From Rhea pennata (Eukaryota; Chordata; Aves; Rheiformes; Rheidae), in contig NC_084664.1 in NCBI RefSeq assembly GCF_028389875.1, positions 120,663,466-120,727,465 on the forward strand: 64,000 bases of DNA. The letters run 5' to 3'. Below the pieces are notes generated by a model. The model had not been told where the DNA came from and ran no database searches. It saw only the letters and a program-made list of their open reading frames with translations. Position 1 is the stretch's first letter. Every line of letters begins with the position of its first letter. The translations under genes and the position numbers were made by a program. Shown here one piece after another: positions 35,701 to 48,300 of the stretch.

Positions 35701-38700
35701 TAAAAATCTGACCTATTGACTGAATTTTATCATTAGAAGAATCTTTTCGTGTGTTTTAGGGTATATTCATTGTCTTTTCTCCATCCCTTACAATTGCATT
35801 TTTTCTGGCTTAAAGACCAGGGAGGAAAGAACTCAGAGAACTTTCATTTTTTATATCCTGAAAAAAAAATGGAAATGACTCAATGTAATTAAAATGTTTT
35901 CTCAATGACAAGGGTCACAAAAACCTCAGACTTATGTCTGATATATGGTCTCACAGTTTAGGTCGAACTTCTAGTGTTAGTTTTTTGGAGGAAGCTCATT
36001 GATTTGCCTTAACTGCCAGAATTCTCATATGCTTGTTGTCTTTTTTTTTTTTTCTCTCTCTCTTTCACAATCTTCGGCTTTCTATTGTATTGCAGTCTCT
36101 TTTCTGACCCAAATCAACTGAAATAATGAGCAAAGACAGTCCTGAAAAAATCTCTATTCCCCCCCCCCCAAAAGATGGGCAGTGGATCTGGGCCCTTCAG
36201 TCTTTCTCTGCTTATGGTGTTGATGATATTGATGGTGTTTTCAAGCTATCAAACTGCTCCAAGTCTTTTGACACACCATTTCTCATTCTCTGTCCCCCCT
36301 AGTTTCTCCTAGTTGTCATTCAAATAGTTCCACTAAAAGAACAAATAAATGCATGCCATGAAAACTAGCAAGATGATATAATGAATGAGTTATAGTAAAT
36401 GCCCCCAGCATAAAACAATTATGTACCTGCTATTGTCAAAAACATTCAACGTTCCCTTTGTTGAAAAGGAAACAGCTATAAATTATTCACTGAGGCACTG
36501 AAACTCTTTTCTTTCTTTCGTTTCTTTTCTTTTTCTTTTTTTTTTGGTTGCTTCCAATTAATTCTTCCCTGAACATCCCTAGGTATTTAGCTGAGAGTAG
36601 AAATTTACATGCAGAGAATTTAGCTGTTTCTTGGGATTGTCAAATGGAGTGTCCAAATTAGGGGGAAAAAAAAAAGTTTACTATATTTTCCTGTGTATAA
36701 TCATCACTTAATTATAAAAAAATGTCATTTAGGATCAGTATAGATTATGTGAGTCTGAGGATAACGCAACTGGATGTTTAACCCAGAGCCCCTTTCCCAC
36801 CCAATAACTCTCATTCTTCTATAATTTGCTCCTTACTGAAATATCTACCACAGCCATATATTGTCCTTATTTCCTTAATAATTTTTTTTTCAGGTTTTCC
36901 AAAGTTGCAGATTTCTTGAAGATACAGAAATAATGAAGTTTTTTCAAGAAATTGTGTTTTTAAAGAGGCTTCCTGAAGGTAAAGATTATACAACCTGAAA
37001 ATGCATTTGTGGTAACAAAAAAAGAGAAGGATTTTAATATAAACCATCCCAAGTTAGCAGCTTCCCGCCAAACTATCTTCTTGCACTGACACCCAAGTTA
37101 GTGCCAGCATGCAAAGTTAGTGTTCTGTCCTCACCCTAGAAGCTGTGCGATGAGGGCCAAATGGAGTCCTTGTTCTCTCTTTTTTCAAAAATCCAGAATG
37201 TCTCAACAGGGCATCTGGAATAATTCAAGAAAATGACAAAGTATCTCATTTTATTGAAGAATGAAACTATGTTCATTTTATGGCTGACTATTTCATTTCT
37301 TATCTAAAGGTGGGCCAAATTAATGCCTGCTATAATGATCCTGGACAGCAATAAAATATATCAATATTTTCTTAATTTATTAAGCCCTCTGGATTTTTGC
37401 TGTTACTAAAGATCTAGTCCTTGTGCTTTGTGCTTGTGCCCAGGGAAGGACTTGTCTTTGCACAAAGAGGGATGTCCAGACAGATTTGCAATTTGTAGTT
37501 TTTCATGTGCGAGGGGAACGTGTTCAAGGTGGGCCCCGCAAGTTGACACAAAGTCCCATTGCTGCTGCTCCAAGGTGAAGGCTGGCATCAGTTTGTCCAC
37601 CATTTCTAGTTTGCGACAGTGCATTTTACAATCCAGCTGTAAATAATAGACTGAATTTTCTGTGGTAGCCTAAGGCTAAATAAGGAATGACCTAGGTTAA
37701 ATGTGTCTGGAATGCATGAACCACGCTATTCACCTAAGAGCCCTTTAGTGGCAGTGTAAAGCTACAATTACTTCCTAGCAAAGTCCAGGCTGTTTAAAGT
37801 AAGTCATGATCTCTTGGTCCACAAACAGCATCTAAAGTGGAGGTGAGAAGCACTGGTCATTGGCAATGACAAACCCAATGGTTCAATTCGGTGCACGAGA
37901 CCCCGCAGTCATTATGACCTAGAGACTGCGTTCCAGTCCTCCAACAATAGTCGAAATTCTCAGCAAAGGGAAGCAAGAGAAATTGTTTTCCTTTGGTTTT
38001 ACGATAAGGGCATTTTTTTTATTGTGTTTGAAGTATATTGTCTACTTTATATATGCTGGTTCGATATATGCTGGTTTGTGGAGGATCAGCATCACTAATG
38101 GTTAGCTAAAAGGAAATACTTAATCTAGACTATCAAAAGCCATCAGACATTATCTAGAGGTATGTGATATAAGCCTGGCTCAACAGACACATCTTATTTT
38201 AAGTCTTTTTGTAATCCTGGGCTATTATATGTGAAACAGATAAAGTAAGAGGAGTACAATCAGTTTATGAAGGATATTATATGATGTGGTTGCTTGTGAT
38301 GCCAGGAGACTAACCTCAGTGACCCAGAAGGTCCCTTTCAGTTTTGAGTCTTTATAATTAAAAGCAGTTGTAAGCACAGTGAAATTTAGGGAAGACTAGC
38401 ACAGCTGCTGCACTTTATTAAGCAGTGCTCACTGCCCGAGAAATGTCCTTGACGAGTTAAGTCAAAGTCACTGTTGAGAACAGAACTTTAGCATAGGTTC
38501 TGGATTAAAAGAAAATAGGTCTTGCTTCAATATCCCCATTTGATCCACGAGGACCTCAATCATAAAAGTAAATGGTATTAAGTGTATGAAAAATGGAGTA
38601 GACAGCTGTGTGTTTTGGTTGCTGTTTGCTTAAAGATATTTTTTAAAAAAAGAAGAAGTATTTCAGTTGCCTTTTTTCCCAAAGCAACAACCCCAAGTAT

Positions 38701-39105
38701 TTTGGAGATTTTTGTTCTTAAAAAGTGTTCAGTTAAACATGGAACATTTTGTTTGAGGAGATTTGTAACAAAAGCAAAAGAAATGAAAAGTTAACTTGAC
38801 AAATTTGCCTCCTCCTTGAGTTGAAAATAATATCTATGTCCCCTTGTGAATCTATTCTGAATAATCTAAATGTTTGGAAACTGGGAGATCAGTTGTTGTC
38901 ATTTGCAGTTTTTCCTCCAGTTCAAGCATATTTGACCTTATTCACAAACAGTGTTTGAGTACCTAAACACATATTTTTCATCAACTAATTTATTACCTGA
39001 AAATTATTTGTCCAGTCCTACTCACCGTAGCTAACTATCAAAATATAGAAAAGAATTACAGTCACTAAATATATCTGAATAAGTAATTTGAAGACAGTTG
39101 TTAAG
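32701..39105. other. Unannotated AT-rich DNA with homopolymer tracts
   Basis: Contains poly(T) runs at 33,287-33,305 and 34,709-34,740, a T12 then (TC)n run at 36,042-36,063, nine C near 36,161-36,169 and a CTTT/poly(T) run at about 36,510-36,546. A short archosaur-type repeat phrase (cactgaagtcagtggcaaga) lies near 33,917-33,940. No gene is recognised. Confidence 0.45.
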
Positions 39106-39109
39106 TATA

Positions 39110-39230
39110 TTTTTCCATGAATACTAAAACAAATGAATTTCAGGAGGACCACAGGTATTTGGAAGCCCAAATGGATGAATGGTTTTGGCTAAAAACAGAA
39201 GAGGCTGATTTTAAGCACTTATTTATTAGT
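39110..39230 (+). repeat. Imperfect direct repeat, copy 1
   Basis: Starts tttttccatga, continues aaatgaatttcagga, then ggaagcccaaatggatgaat and a run through acagaagaggctgatttta. The same phrases in the same order and similar spacing occur at 40,081-40,200. Either a local duplication or two copies of an unnamed dispersed repeat. Confidence 0.65.
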
Positions 39231-40080
39231 TTAATTGAGAATGATTATAAGCATAAACAAACAGATGTACTTTTTGACAGTCAAGGCTAAGAATTTTGGC
39301 ATTTCCAGAAGTGAAAGTTACACTTTTACTAGCTTAAGCCAATATTCAGTGCTTAAAAATGTGTACACTATAATTAGCAAACAGAATCATCAAAATATAC
39401 CTTCTAAGCTCTGTATGGTCTTGTAAGAAAAGGAAAATTGGAACAAGAGAAGCTTTTTGTGGGGTCGAATTAAAGTTTTAGTGTATGCAAGACTGCTCTG
39501 GGAGCTCTGTGCACACGTATTAATATAAAAGCTGATGCTTTGTTTAGTCATGGGTTGGCCCCTTGACCCTTTGCTTTTTTTTATTTCTTCATAAGGATGC
39601 CTGTATGTGAGTTTTGTAACCATTAAATGTAATTAATAGCAGCACAATGCTAGAAAGTCAGACATAATTGATTTCTTATTTTTTTCTGTGCTCAAGATCA
39701 AGGGGCTATATCCTTCTTCTGCCATTATACATGCAGAGCAACAGGAGAATGGACCCTCTGGGACAAGGCTAATATCTTGTACACTGTTGTCTACCAGATC
39801 CTTAACACAAAAAGCTTTCTACCTCAGTTGAGCTGTGAAAAAAATTATGTAGTAGAGGCCACAAAATGAGCAACTTTGATTATGTGGTCCCTATCATGAG
39901 TAAGGTTATAAGTTAGCAAACTGAATCCCTGAACAAAACCTATTCATCAAATAAATCTGAATAGCAAGTGTTTTCAAGAAGATTGCAACCTGTTTTGGGG
40001 TAGTAAGAAAAGATGATGCCATTGATGGAGAGTTTTCTCTTGACTGTATCTGTTTCTTGCAAAAATTAGAGCTAAGTGAA
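39231..40080. other. Spacer between the two direct-repeat copies
   Basis: No feature is seen apart from chance open frames (39235-39426 plus, 39390-39623 minus). Confidence 0.45.
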
Positions 40081-40200
40081 TTTTTCCATGAAATTTAAAT
40101 CAAATGAATTTCAGGAAAACTACTAGTGTTTAGAAACTCAAATGGGTGAATAGTTTGGGGACCAGAAACAGATGACATTTTATTTTAATAGCTTCAAACA
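40081..40200 (+). repeat. Imperfect direct repeat, copy 2
   Basis: Reads tttttccatgaaatttaaat, then caaatgaatttcagga, tttagaaactcaaatgggtg and accagaaacagatgacattt. It pairs with copy 1, 971 bases upstream. Many substitutions and small indels show that the duplication is old. Confidence 0.65.
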
Positions 40201-41685
40201 TGAGAGATGAAATGATTTATTTTGAAAACATCAGACCAAAGCCTTTTTACTTTTTCCATCAAAATGAATTTTTCTACTTTAACATTGACCTGAAAGTAAA
40301 TAAAAAGACATGTGCCTCATTTCATGGAGCTCCAAGCTGTGGAAGAAAAAACTAGGTCCAATTTCAAATTGTTAATTAAGAAAAATCAAAGATTTTTTAA
40401 AAGCATTTAAAAAAAATACATGACATTGATACATTTTGATCTGTTCACACTACCTAGTATCATTTTTTTTTAATCTGCCTGTAATCATGAAGAAGCAACT
40501 CTGCATTTGATACAAAGCCTTTTGAAAGACCTTATTACCCCATATTTTTCTTCTTGTGTGGTTAATTTTAAAAATTCCAGGTTTTCTAATATCTAAGCAA
40601 AATAAATCATGCTGACCAGGAAAAAGGGTGAAGAAATAGTGATACTAGAAGCCATTCTTTCCCAGTGCTCTATTCTTCACTGGTGAGAACAGAACAGTAT
40701 TCCTGATAATAGGGGGATTGTACGGATTAAGTCTGTGATTTATAGGGAATGGAAGTTTGCAATGTTTTTCCTACTGGGCCCTGCAATGTCATAGAGAACA
40801 GACATGATGGCAGTGAACTCTCTCCTCTAACAGTAGATACCAGAAAGGAAGAAGTGTTCAGGAATCAAGTGAATGATAATTTTACATGAAACTTGGAATA
40901 CAATAGAGAGTCAATGAAGAGTTAAGATATATTAAAGTGAAGAGTTAAGATAAGTAAAAAAATGCATTTACAAATGGCAAAAGTGATGAAGCCCTTTCCT
41001 CCTCAGGGAAAGTAGTTTTCTGTAAATGAACATAAACCTCCTGTTTTCAGCTTTTCATAATGATGAAGGTGAAATCCAGTCTGTAATGAAACAATGTGAG
41101 TTTGCTCTCGCCTGAAACAGGTGCAACCTTGCCTTCGCGTGAAGACAATACACTATAATAACAGATTTCTGGTAGGACTTGGATTGTAAAAATTAAAGGT
41201 TAGATTGCAAAAAGGGTGTAGGTGCTGCAGAGCTGAAAATTACAACACCTCTGTGTAGGCCTTGTTGCATTATCAGTCACCCTGTGCAAAGCGTGTGAAA
41301 GACTAAGTGATTTAGCAGAAGATTTATTAAAAAAGCACCAACATGCAAGTAAAATAAACGAAGAGCCACATAAATCTTATCAATAGGAACAAACCATGGC
41401 CTCTGCCCTCTCCATACCTGGCCGTTCTCCTGAGGGCTGGCATCCAGCACGCCCTGACATAATCCACCTCCTTCCTGAGTATTTCCTAATGACTAGACTA
41501 AGCATCGCTTTTTCTCGTGCCCAGGTTTCTGTGAGTTTCAAACTCAGAGACATAGAACTGAGAGAAGCCTCTTGAGTATGGTCATCTGCTATTACAGACA
41601 ACAATTCTTGCAGAAACTTATCAAGTTCCATATTAAAAAAATATATACTGTCTTTCACTGCCACTATTCCAGTCAGAATGCTGAT
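40201..41685. other. Unannotated DNA
   Basis: A small repeat of gaagagttaagata occurs twice near 40,917-40,953. The minus frame 41380-41733 (117 codons) overlaps an old CR1 remnant at its start and shows no recognisable domain elsewhere; it may be more of the same element. Confidence 0.45.
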
Positions 41686-41689
41686 TGCC

Positions 41690-41900
41690 CTAAAGCTTTC
41701 GAACCTTGTCCTGTCCAACCTAAATTTATTCATGGTCAGTTTGTATCCATTTTCTTGACAACAGCAGCCTTTATCTTAAACAGTTATTTCCTTTATTTGA
41801 TTTTTACTCCTGTTACATATTCATAAACAAAAATCACATTCTTCCTCAATCCTGATTCTGGTGGGCCAAACAAGCCAAATTTCTTAATCGTTCTATACAA
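41690..41900 (-). mobile_element. Old CR1/L3-like LINE 3' remnant
   Basis: The plus strand reads ccttgtcctgtccaacctaa, then atttattcatggtcagttt, tatccattttcttgacaac and gggccaaacaagccaaattt. In order, these match the reverse complement of the 3' part of an old CR1 subfamily (typically ...CATGGCCAGTTTATACCCATTTGTTCTTG... and ...GGCTAAACAAGCC...). Read from the minus strand it is the C-terminal ORF2/3' UTR region. Strong decay places it with the old layer of insertions, like 27,655-27,845. Confidence 0.75.
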
Positions 41901-44900
41901 CACAGAGGTATATTGATCAATATAATGCATTTTAGGCGTATCTGTTCCAATTATTATTAACCATTTTAGGCATCAATGTCCTATTCCATCCGGTATTCTG
42001 GGTGGAGTGAAAGTGAAGAAGCCAAAAATTAAGGTGGGGTGCTCTCCACATTGTTTCTGGAATTTTGTTAACTAAAATGATTTAAACTGGTTTAAATTTT
42101 TTACTTACAATTTTATGATTGTCTTCTGTGGACAGAACTTTAATCTGACACATCTAAGAGAAAGAGCTCCTGCCTGACACTGAGGAAGGCTTTTTGTAAC
42201 CACTTTAGACGTTCTCTAAAAGCTCATTAAACTGTTAATTGAATCCAATTCATAATATAAAAATCTTCTGTTTTCACTTCTACTTCAGTCAAATAGAAGT
42301 TCAGCTTTTCCTGCTTTCAGATTAAAAATGCCTAGTCACTGAATCATCAATTAGAGAGGCATCAGGGAGGGCACAATTTTTCATTTCATCCCATGGACTA
42401 TACTGGAAGGAACAACGGCTTCAGATTCATAAAATCTTTTGACTGCCTGTGAAGAGGTAAGTGCAGAAAGAACATCAAGCCAAGTTATTCTTGAAGCAAC
42501 ATAGCTTATTTGTTGAAAGGTTGAAATAATTTAACATGGTACATGCTGCAGAAGGTCCTTAACTGATATAGAAGGAATATATTGCAGAGCCACAGTTCCG
42601 TCTCACCCTCTAATACAGGCTGATGTGGTTTATTTCTTGTGTTACTTATGTACTGAGTTTTCTGCCTTATTGGCTGAGAAATATGATATTGAAATAAGGA
42701 TTTGAGAACAAAAAGTTTGAACATAACACTGGGATTGAATTAAAAGGGACAAATCTGAATCTCTTGAAGGTATCTTCAGAAATGCTTATGAAATATTTTA
42801 ACCTCCTGCCTGGCACCTCGTCATATTTTTGATAACTATCTATGGCTTTTGTTTTACAACTCCTTCTTAATTTTTTAATAGTGCATTAGTGACTTTCTAT
42901 TTTGTTATTAACTTGCAGAGAGTACGTCTCTTTGCATGGAAGATTTCATTTTCTGATTTAGAAGGTAAGGCACCCCATGATCTCAGCATAATTCTTCATA
43001 TTTCTGTTAAAAAATGATAAGAAAATACATATTTCAGCCTCATTCATCACACAACAGTAAAAATATTATCTTACTATCTCTAGGATGACCTGTCTTTATT
43101 TAATACTACCTTTAAGGCTCATTTTACACTTTTCTGCAGCATCTATGCCTGGATATTCACCCAAGGCTACTAACAATAATATGACAATGGAGTAGTTAGA
43201 CATTAATACCACAGTATCTCTTAGTAGGGAGGTTTTACTGGAAAAAAAGAGTGCTAACTGTAAGAAAGTATTTTTCCTTTGCCTTGAAAATAAATAAATA
43301 TTTCAGTTTCCACTAGAGCAGGCAAGAAAGAGCATAGTTTACAGCCTTAAAATCTTTTCAGCTGTGCAGTGCTGCTTGTAGTATATATCCCCACTAGTTT
43401 TCAGAATTACAATGCAACATCAGGAGAGGCTGAGAAGAAAGATCACCCAGTAAAAATGTTTTTCATCAAAACAAATACATCTCATCGAGGAATCTGATCA
43501 TAGTGGGCCAAAACAATATTCATGGTTTCAGATTTGAATATGTTTCATACAAAAAAAGAAATGCAGTTTTTGTAGGAGACATAGCTATGACATGACAAGT
43601 GATGAGTCTTAGCCATCAGAGGTGATCTGGCAGGGATGATCCCACTGGAAATGATGGAGTCAAGAAACAGAAAATAAATTCTATTATGTGATATCTTTCC
43701 TTTATGTGACTGCAGAGGTACACGCAGAGTAATAGTTTTGTTAGTTGAAAATGTATTGAAATTGCAAATATTTTGATTGTGAGACAAATCTCGTGTTGTT
43801 GTCTATTATCTCTCAAACTCTCACCAGGCATCATTTGCAGCATGAGAATAAAATACAGCATGTGCATTGGCTAATAACATTTACTGGCAAGGATACACTC
43901 TGGGGGGAAGGAAGAGCGTGCCTCCCAGCTTGTTGCTGTAGAACGTCTAGTCTACTGATCAGTGAGAAACATTGAAAAGATGAGAAATAGTGCTTTTCAT
44001 TTTACTTAGCTATTTAGACACTAAAATTATTTGCACTCTGAAAATAAATGCTTATGATATTGATTCAAGTTCTAATTTATATCCAGGTAGTTCTGCTGAT
44101 GTTGAAAATAGGGTTTCCTGTTCCCAGAGAAAAAATCTGCCAAAGAAAAAACACAGTTATATCACAGAAAATAAAATACACTCTTTCTATTCTGGATAAT
44201 TAACAAAAAGCCTATTTTAAAATTTTGACCACAATCTCCAGGATCTCTTCACCTGTGAAATATCTCGTGATAGAAAAAATACACAAAAAATATTTTACAT
44301 CTATCCATAATGCAGCTGTGATATATTAGACAACAACTGTTATTCTGCTCTTATTTGCTGTGTTGTAAATTAAGTTAATAGAGTTAGACCAAAATAAAAT
44401 CTGCAGTTACACAACGGGAGTATAATTGTAGGAAATAACATTGCAACATTGCAAAAACAATGTAGGACGTCTCAATGACAAAACTTATAGAAGGGGCAGA
44501 TGGTTTTATTTTAAAACTAAATAGAAACAAATGAGCAAACAGGTTTGCTCATCCCCACTCACACTCTAATACCCATGCACTCACAAACATCATGACGTTG
44601 GTTATCAAGATGGTCTGCCCAGGGTAACACAGGAGACAAAGGTTTTTATGTGGTCCTCTCAGTACTCACAGGTCCTTAGGTTGGCAACCATGTCTGCTTT
44701 GGATGTGGCTTTTTGTACCCTTGAGGAGCTGACTGTGAATACTCTCTCTCTGTCCTGTCCCACCATCAGGATATACTCAATGATGTCCTTTGTTTCCCCA
44801 CCTGGGCGCCCTGTGAAGCTGAATTTCTATGTGCACTAGGATCCTGACGACCTGTTAATCTAGGGGTCATCCATGCATGTTATTCCTATAGCCATCTTCC

Positions 44901-45300
44901 TGTCCTTGTCTTTCTGCTGCTTCCACACCCATATATTCCCAGCCACTGTCCATTTGTACCAGTCTTAACATATAATTACACTGTAACAGTACCACATTAA
45001 CTACAGTTATTCTTTCTGCTGGTTGAACTTCATAAATTCAAGTTCATATAACTTGAATGCTAAATCAATTATTGCTGGACCTTTGGTCACTCTTAATGCA
45101 TTAATATTTAGAATCCAGATATAATAATTAACGATCAACTTTTCTTGCTCAGTAGCTAGTTTTGAGGCTATATGATTATCAGAAAGCATGACTGTAGTCA
45201 AACTATCAAACAAACGTAGTCCAATTGTATTACAAAATGCAAGAAAAATCAGGCAGACAAGTTTAATTTTGCAAAAACTATAGAAAAAGCTGGCTTTTTT
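41901..45300. other. Unannotated DNA
   Basis: No gene is supported. About 44,640-44,960 is richer in G and C than its surroundings and keeps a 63-codon plus frame (44648-44839) without recognisable homology. Confidence 0.45.
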
Positions 45301-45302
45301 GT

Positions 45303-45334
<32 letters not shown>

Positions 45335-45335
45335 T
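45303..45335. repeat. (C)8(T)25 tract
   Basis: Eight C followed by about 25 T. On the minus strand it is poly(A) followed by poly(G). No polyadenylation signal is evident just before the A run on the minus strand, so a retrocopy tail is not shown. Confidence 0.95.
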
Positions 45336-48300
45336 AATCTGGAATTCTATATGCTTCACAATGAAAACCCATCAGAGGCATCTTTGGGTGTTTTGGGGAT
45401 ATTTCTGTAAATAGGACCTTTTTGCTTACTATTTTATTTTTATTCCTAAATGGGACAGCATGACCAATATGCAGCAAAGGAGCCTTATTGTAAATGAGAA
45501 ATGTAACTCTATTTCTATTTCAGAAAGTTCATTCAGAACAAGTCCCATACTCAGTATATGATTTTGCCAGTCCTAACAGACTGCAGAGAACAAAGATGAA
45601 ACGGGGAAACAGTAAGACTTCAAGCAACCCTTTATCTGTCCTTAAATTCTTCACCATGGCCAAAAATCACAGTAATTATTCAAACTGAACAATCCTGTAT
45701 AGAAGGCCTTCCCTATTCTACCATTCCTCAGGACAAATTACCTCTGAGAGTTGTGATTTTTTTTAAGGTTAGTAAGACAGAAACCATGACTGACAACCTC
45801 TCTTCTTTTTATTGATGTATTTAGGATCAACAGTAATACATGAATTGAGATCCTTTCCTTTTAAAAGGGTAAGAAAAGAAATAGTACAAAAGGAGATCTC
45901 TAGTGGGCTTCTTATCTCTGCAATTAACTTCTCCTTTCTTCTTGCACCACTCCTAAATGCGTTGACCTTCTGGACATACTGCAAAGCCTGTTTCCTCCTT
46001 TCCCTTCCCCTAGATACTTGCAAAACTGTGTTACTGCTACTGCTGAAGTCCTATAGCATTTTGGAATTTTATTTGGTCCTTGGAACTTTGGAAGAATGAA
46101 GTGTAATTGAAGGGATGAGAAATTTGTTACTATTATGTGGATGAGACTGTTATTTAAAGAACTGAAAGGGCACAGGCTGGACATCTTCGATAAATCTCAA
46201 TAAGTAAAATATTTAAAAAAAAGCGTCCAAACCAAAAGTTTCAAAAAATCCTTCAATCATGCTTAAGACTCAAGGCTCAATAGCTTTATTTCAGTTGCAT
46301 AAGCTAAAGTCAACTGTCAAGAATGTGACTAAGTTTGTCACAGTACAGATACACATACAAAAATCCATAGTTATATTATTTTAAAATAAGGTATTATTAA
46401 TAATTGTTTCTGTGCCTGATTCATACATGTACATATATATATTTATATATGTTCATATTCACAGTTACCAGTACAATTCCAAGATTTAAATTACAGATCT
46501 AAATAATTATTTACGAAATTGGAAACAAATTGGTCTTGGAAAAGAGGCAAACAGATTTTATGGTTTTATGTTATTGTATCATTTAAGTAGCTGTATGTAT
46601 TAATTAAATATCAAGGTTTTTTATTTATTACTAAATTGATTACTATTATTTAATAGCTTGTCATATTCATCTTTTGGAGATATTTGAAAAACAATCAATG
46701 GTAATTCAAAACCAATTAGCTGAATAAAGAAGAATTATCCTTTTTCCCTTCTAGAAAATAAAATTCTGGACCATGGAAATGCATCATGTTTTAGAATTAA
46801 AATCTATTCTGATAAAAATAATGCTAGTCACACAAGCAGAGAAAAAGTCTCTGACCAAGAATAATTTTATAATATTAATTTATTGAGTGACTCCTCTTAG
46901 ATCTGTTGTGCAAAGCGAGATGATAGAACATAAAGACTATATTCATACTGATTCCTGGTATCAAATCTTCAGAAATGTGGGTTGCTTTAACATTCTTTTG
47001 TTAGCAGGCTTCCACAGGTTTATGTTGTTTGCCCATATGATGTGACCTAATACAAGTAGGTGATCATAAACTGTAAGTAGAAACACTTATTTTTAAGTGT
47101 TTCTTACTATCAGAGATGATCTGATCTGAATATCTGTTTGCATTTTGAAGGAGCAGATATCTATAACAAAAAAGGAACTTCTGTTACAAATCTCTGCATA
47201 CAGTTTACTATCATGAATGCTTTTACTGAATGCACTTCTCAACAAAAAATGGCCATAACAAACTCAGAAATAGATATATTAAAAATGCAAGAAATAAAAT
47301 CAGGTAGAATTAAAGATAATTGGAGTGAGACTTTCCTTCCTCCTCCTCCTTTTAAAAAATGGCTGTAATAGGTATACACGTAGTCCAAACTAGAGTATCC
47401 ATACCATGATCTGATCTTACTTATAGAAATAAATCCTGATAAAGTTACTCCAGATTTCCAGAATTATACATGAAACTCAACTCTAGACATGATGTTTAGA
47501 CTATTAAAATATTAAAATTAAAAGAATATTAAAATTAAAGTAAAATCTCAGTGTTGATATTTCCACACAATAAAATAACACAAATTTATTCATCTACTGC
47601 TACACTGCAGGATGTGTGTGCAAAGCAGTATGTTATTTAATAGGATCCACATATATAAATCCTTCAAAAATAAATAGAAAAAAATGTTTATTTTCTTATG
47701 TTAAATGTACATTAAAATGGAATCAGAGATGAGAGGATATATCAGTAAGCTAAAGTGAAATGCATTATAGAGATGTTACAATTATTCTAGAAAGAAAAAG
47801 GATAAATTCTGGAAATTTAGATTAAAGGCAAATCTTAATGGAATTCTAAACCACAGAAGGACACAGCTAATGCACTCAGCTAACCTTAACTCTGCCCATT
47901 AGTGATTCTTTTAAACAACCAGGCAATTATTTTCCTGTAAGTGTTTTTGCACAGTCCAATTAGATGAAACCATTCCTGTTAAGAGTGTTTTCATTTTTAT
48001 TTTCTCTTACAGTGTCACTATAGCGTGAAATTAATGTTCCCTGGATCTCTCTACATCTTAGGTCTTGTTTACACTAGGGAAAGTTTTTTTTTTTTCTTTT
48101 TTAAATCTCTATTGATGACACCAATTCAAGTGAACAAATGCTGGCAGCGTTGACAAAAGTCTTAGATAGCTTGCTGACTGCCAATATCATTTCAGTACTG
48201 CCTTAGTTAGGCTTGCTCCCAGCTGGGATAGATGGCATGGTGTTGAAAAGGGTGTTTATTGTCTAGATCAGAGCTCTCTACTCTGCTACATTTAATTGCT

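Noticed and set aside
41380..41733. 117-codon minus-strand open frame
   Set aside because: Its start lies in an old CR1/L3-like remnant and no domain follows; best explained as LINE debris or chance.
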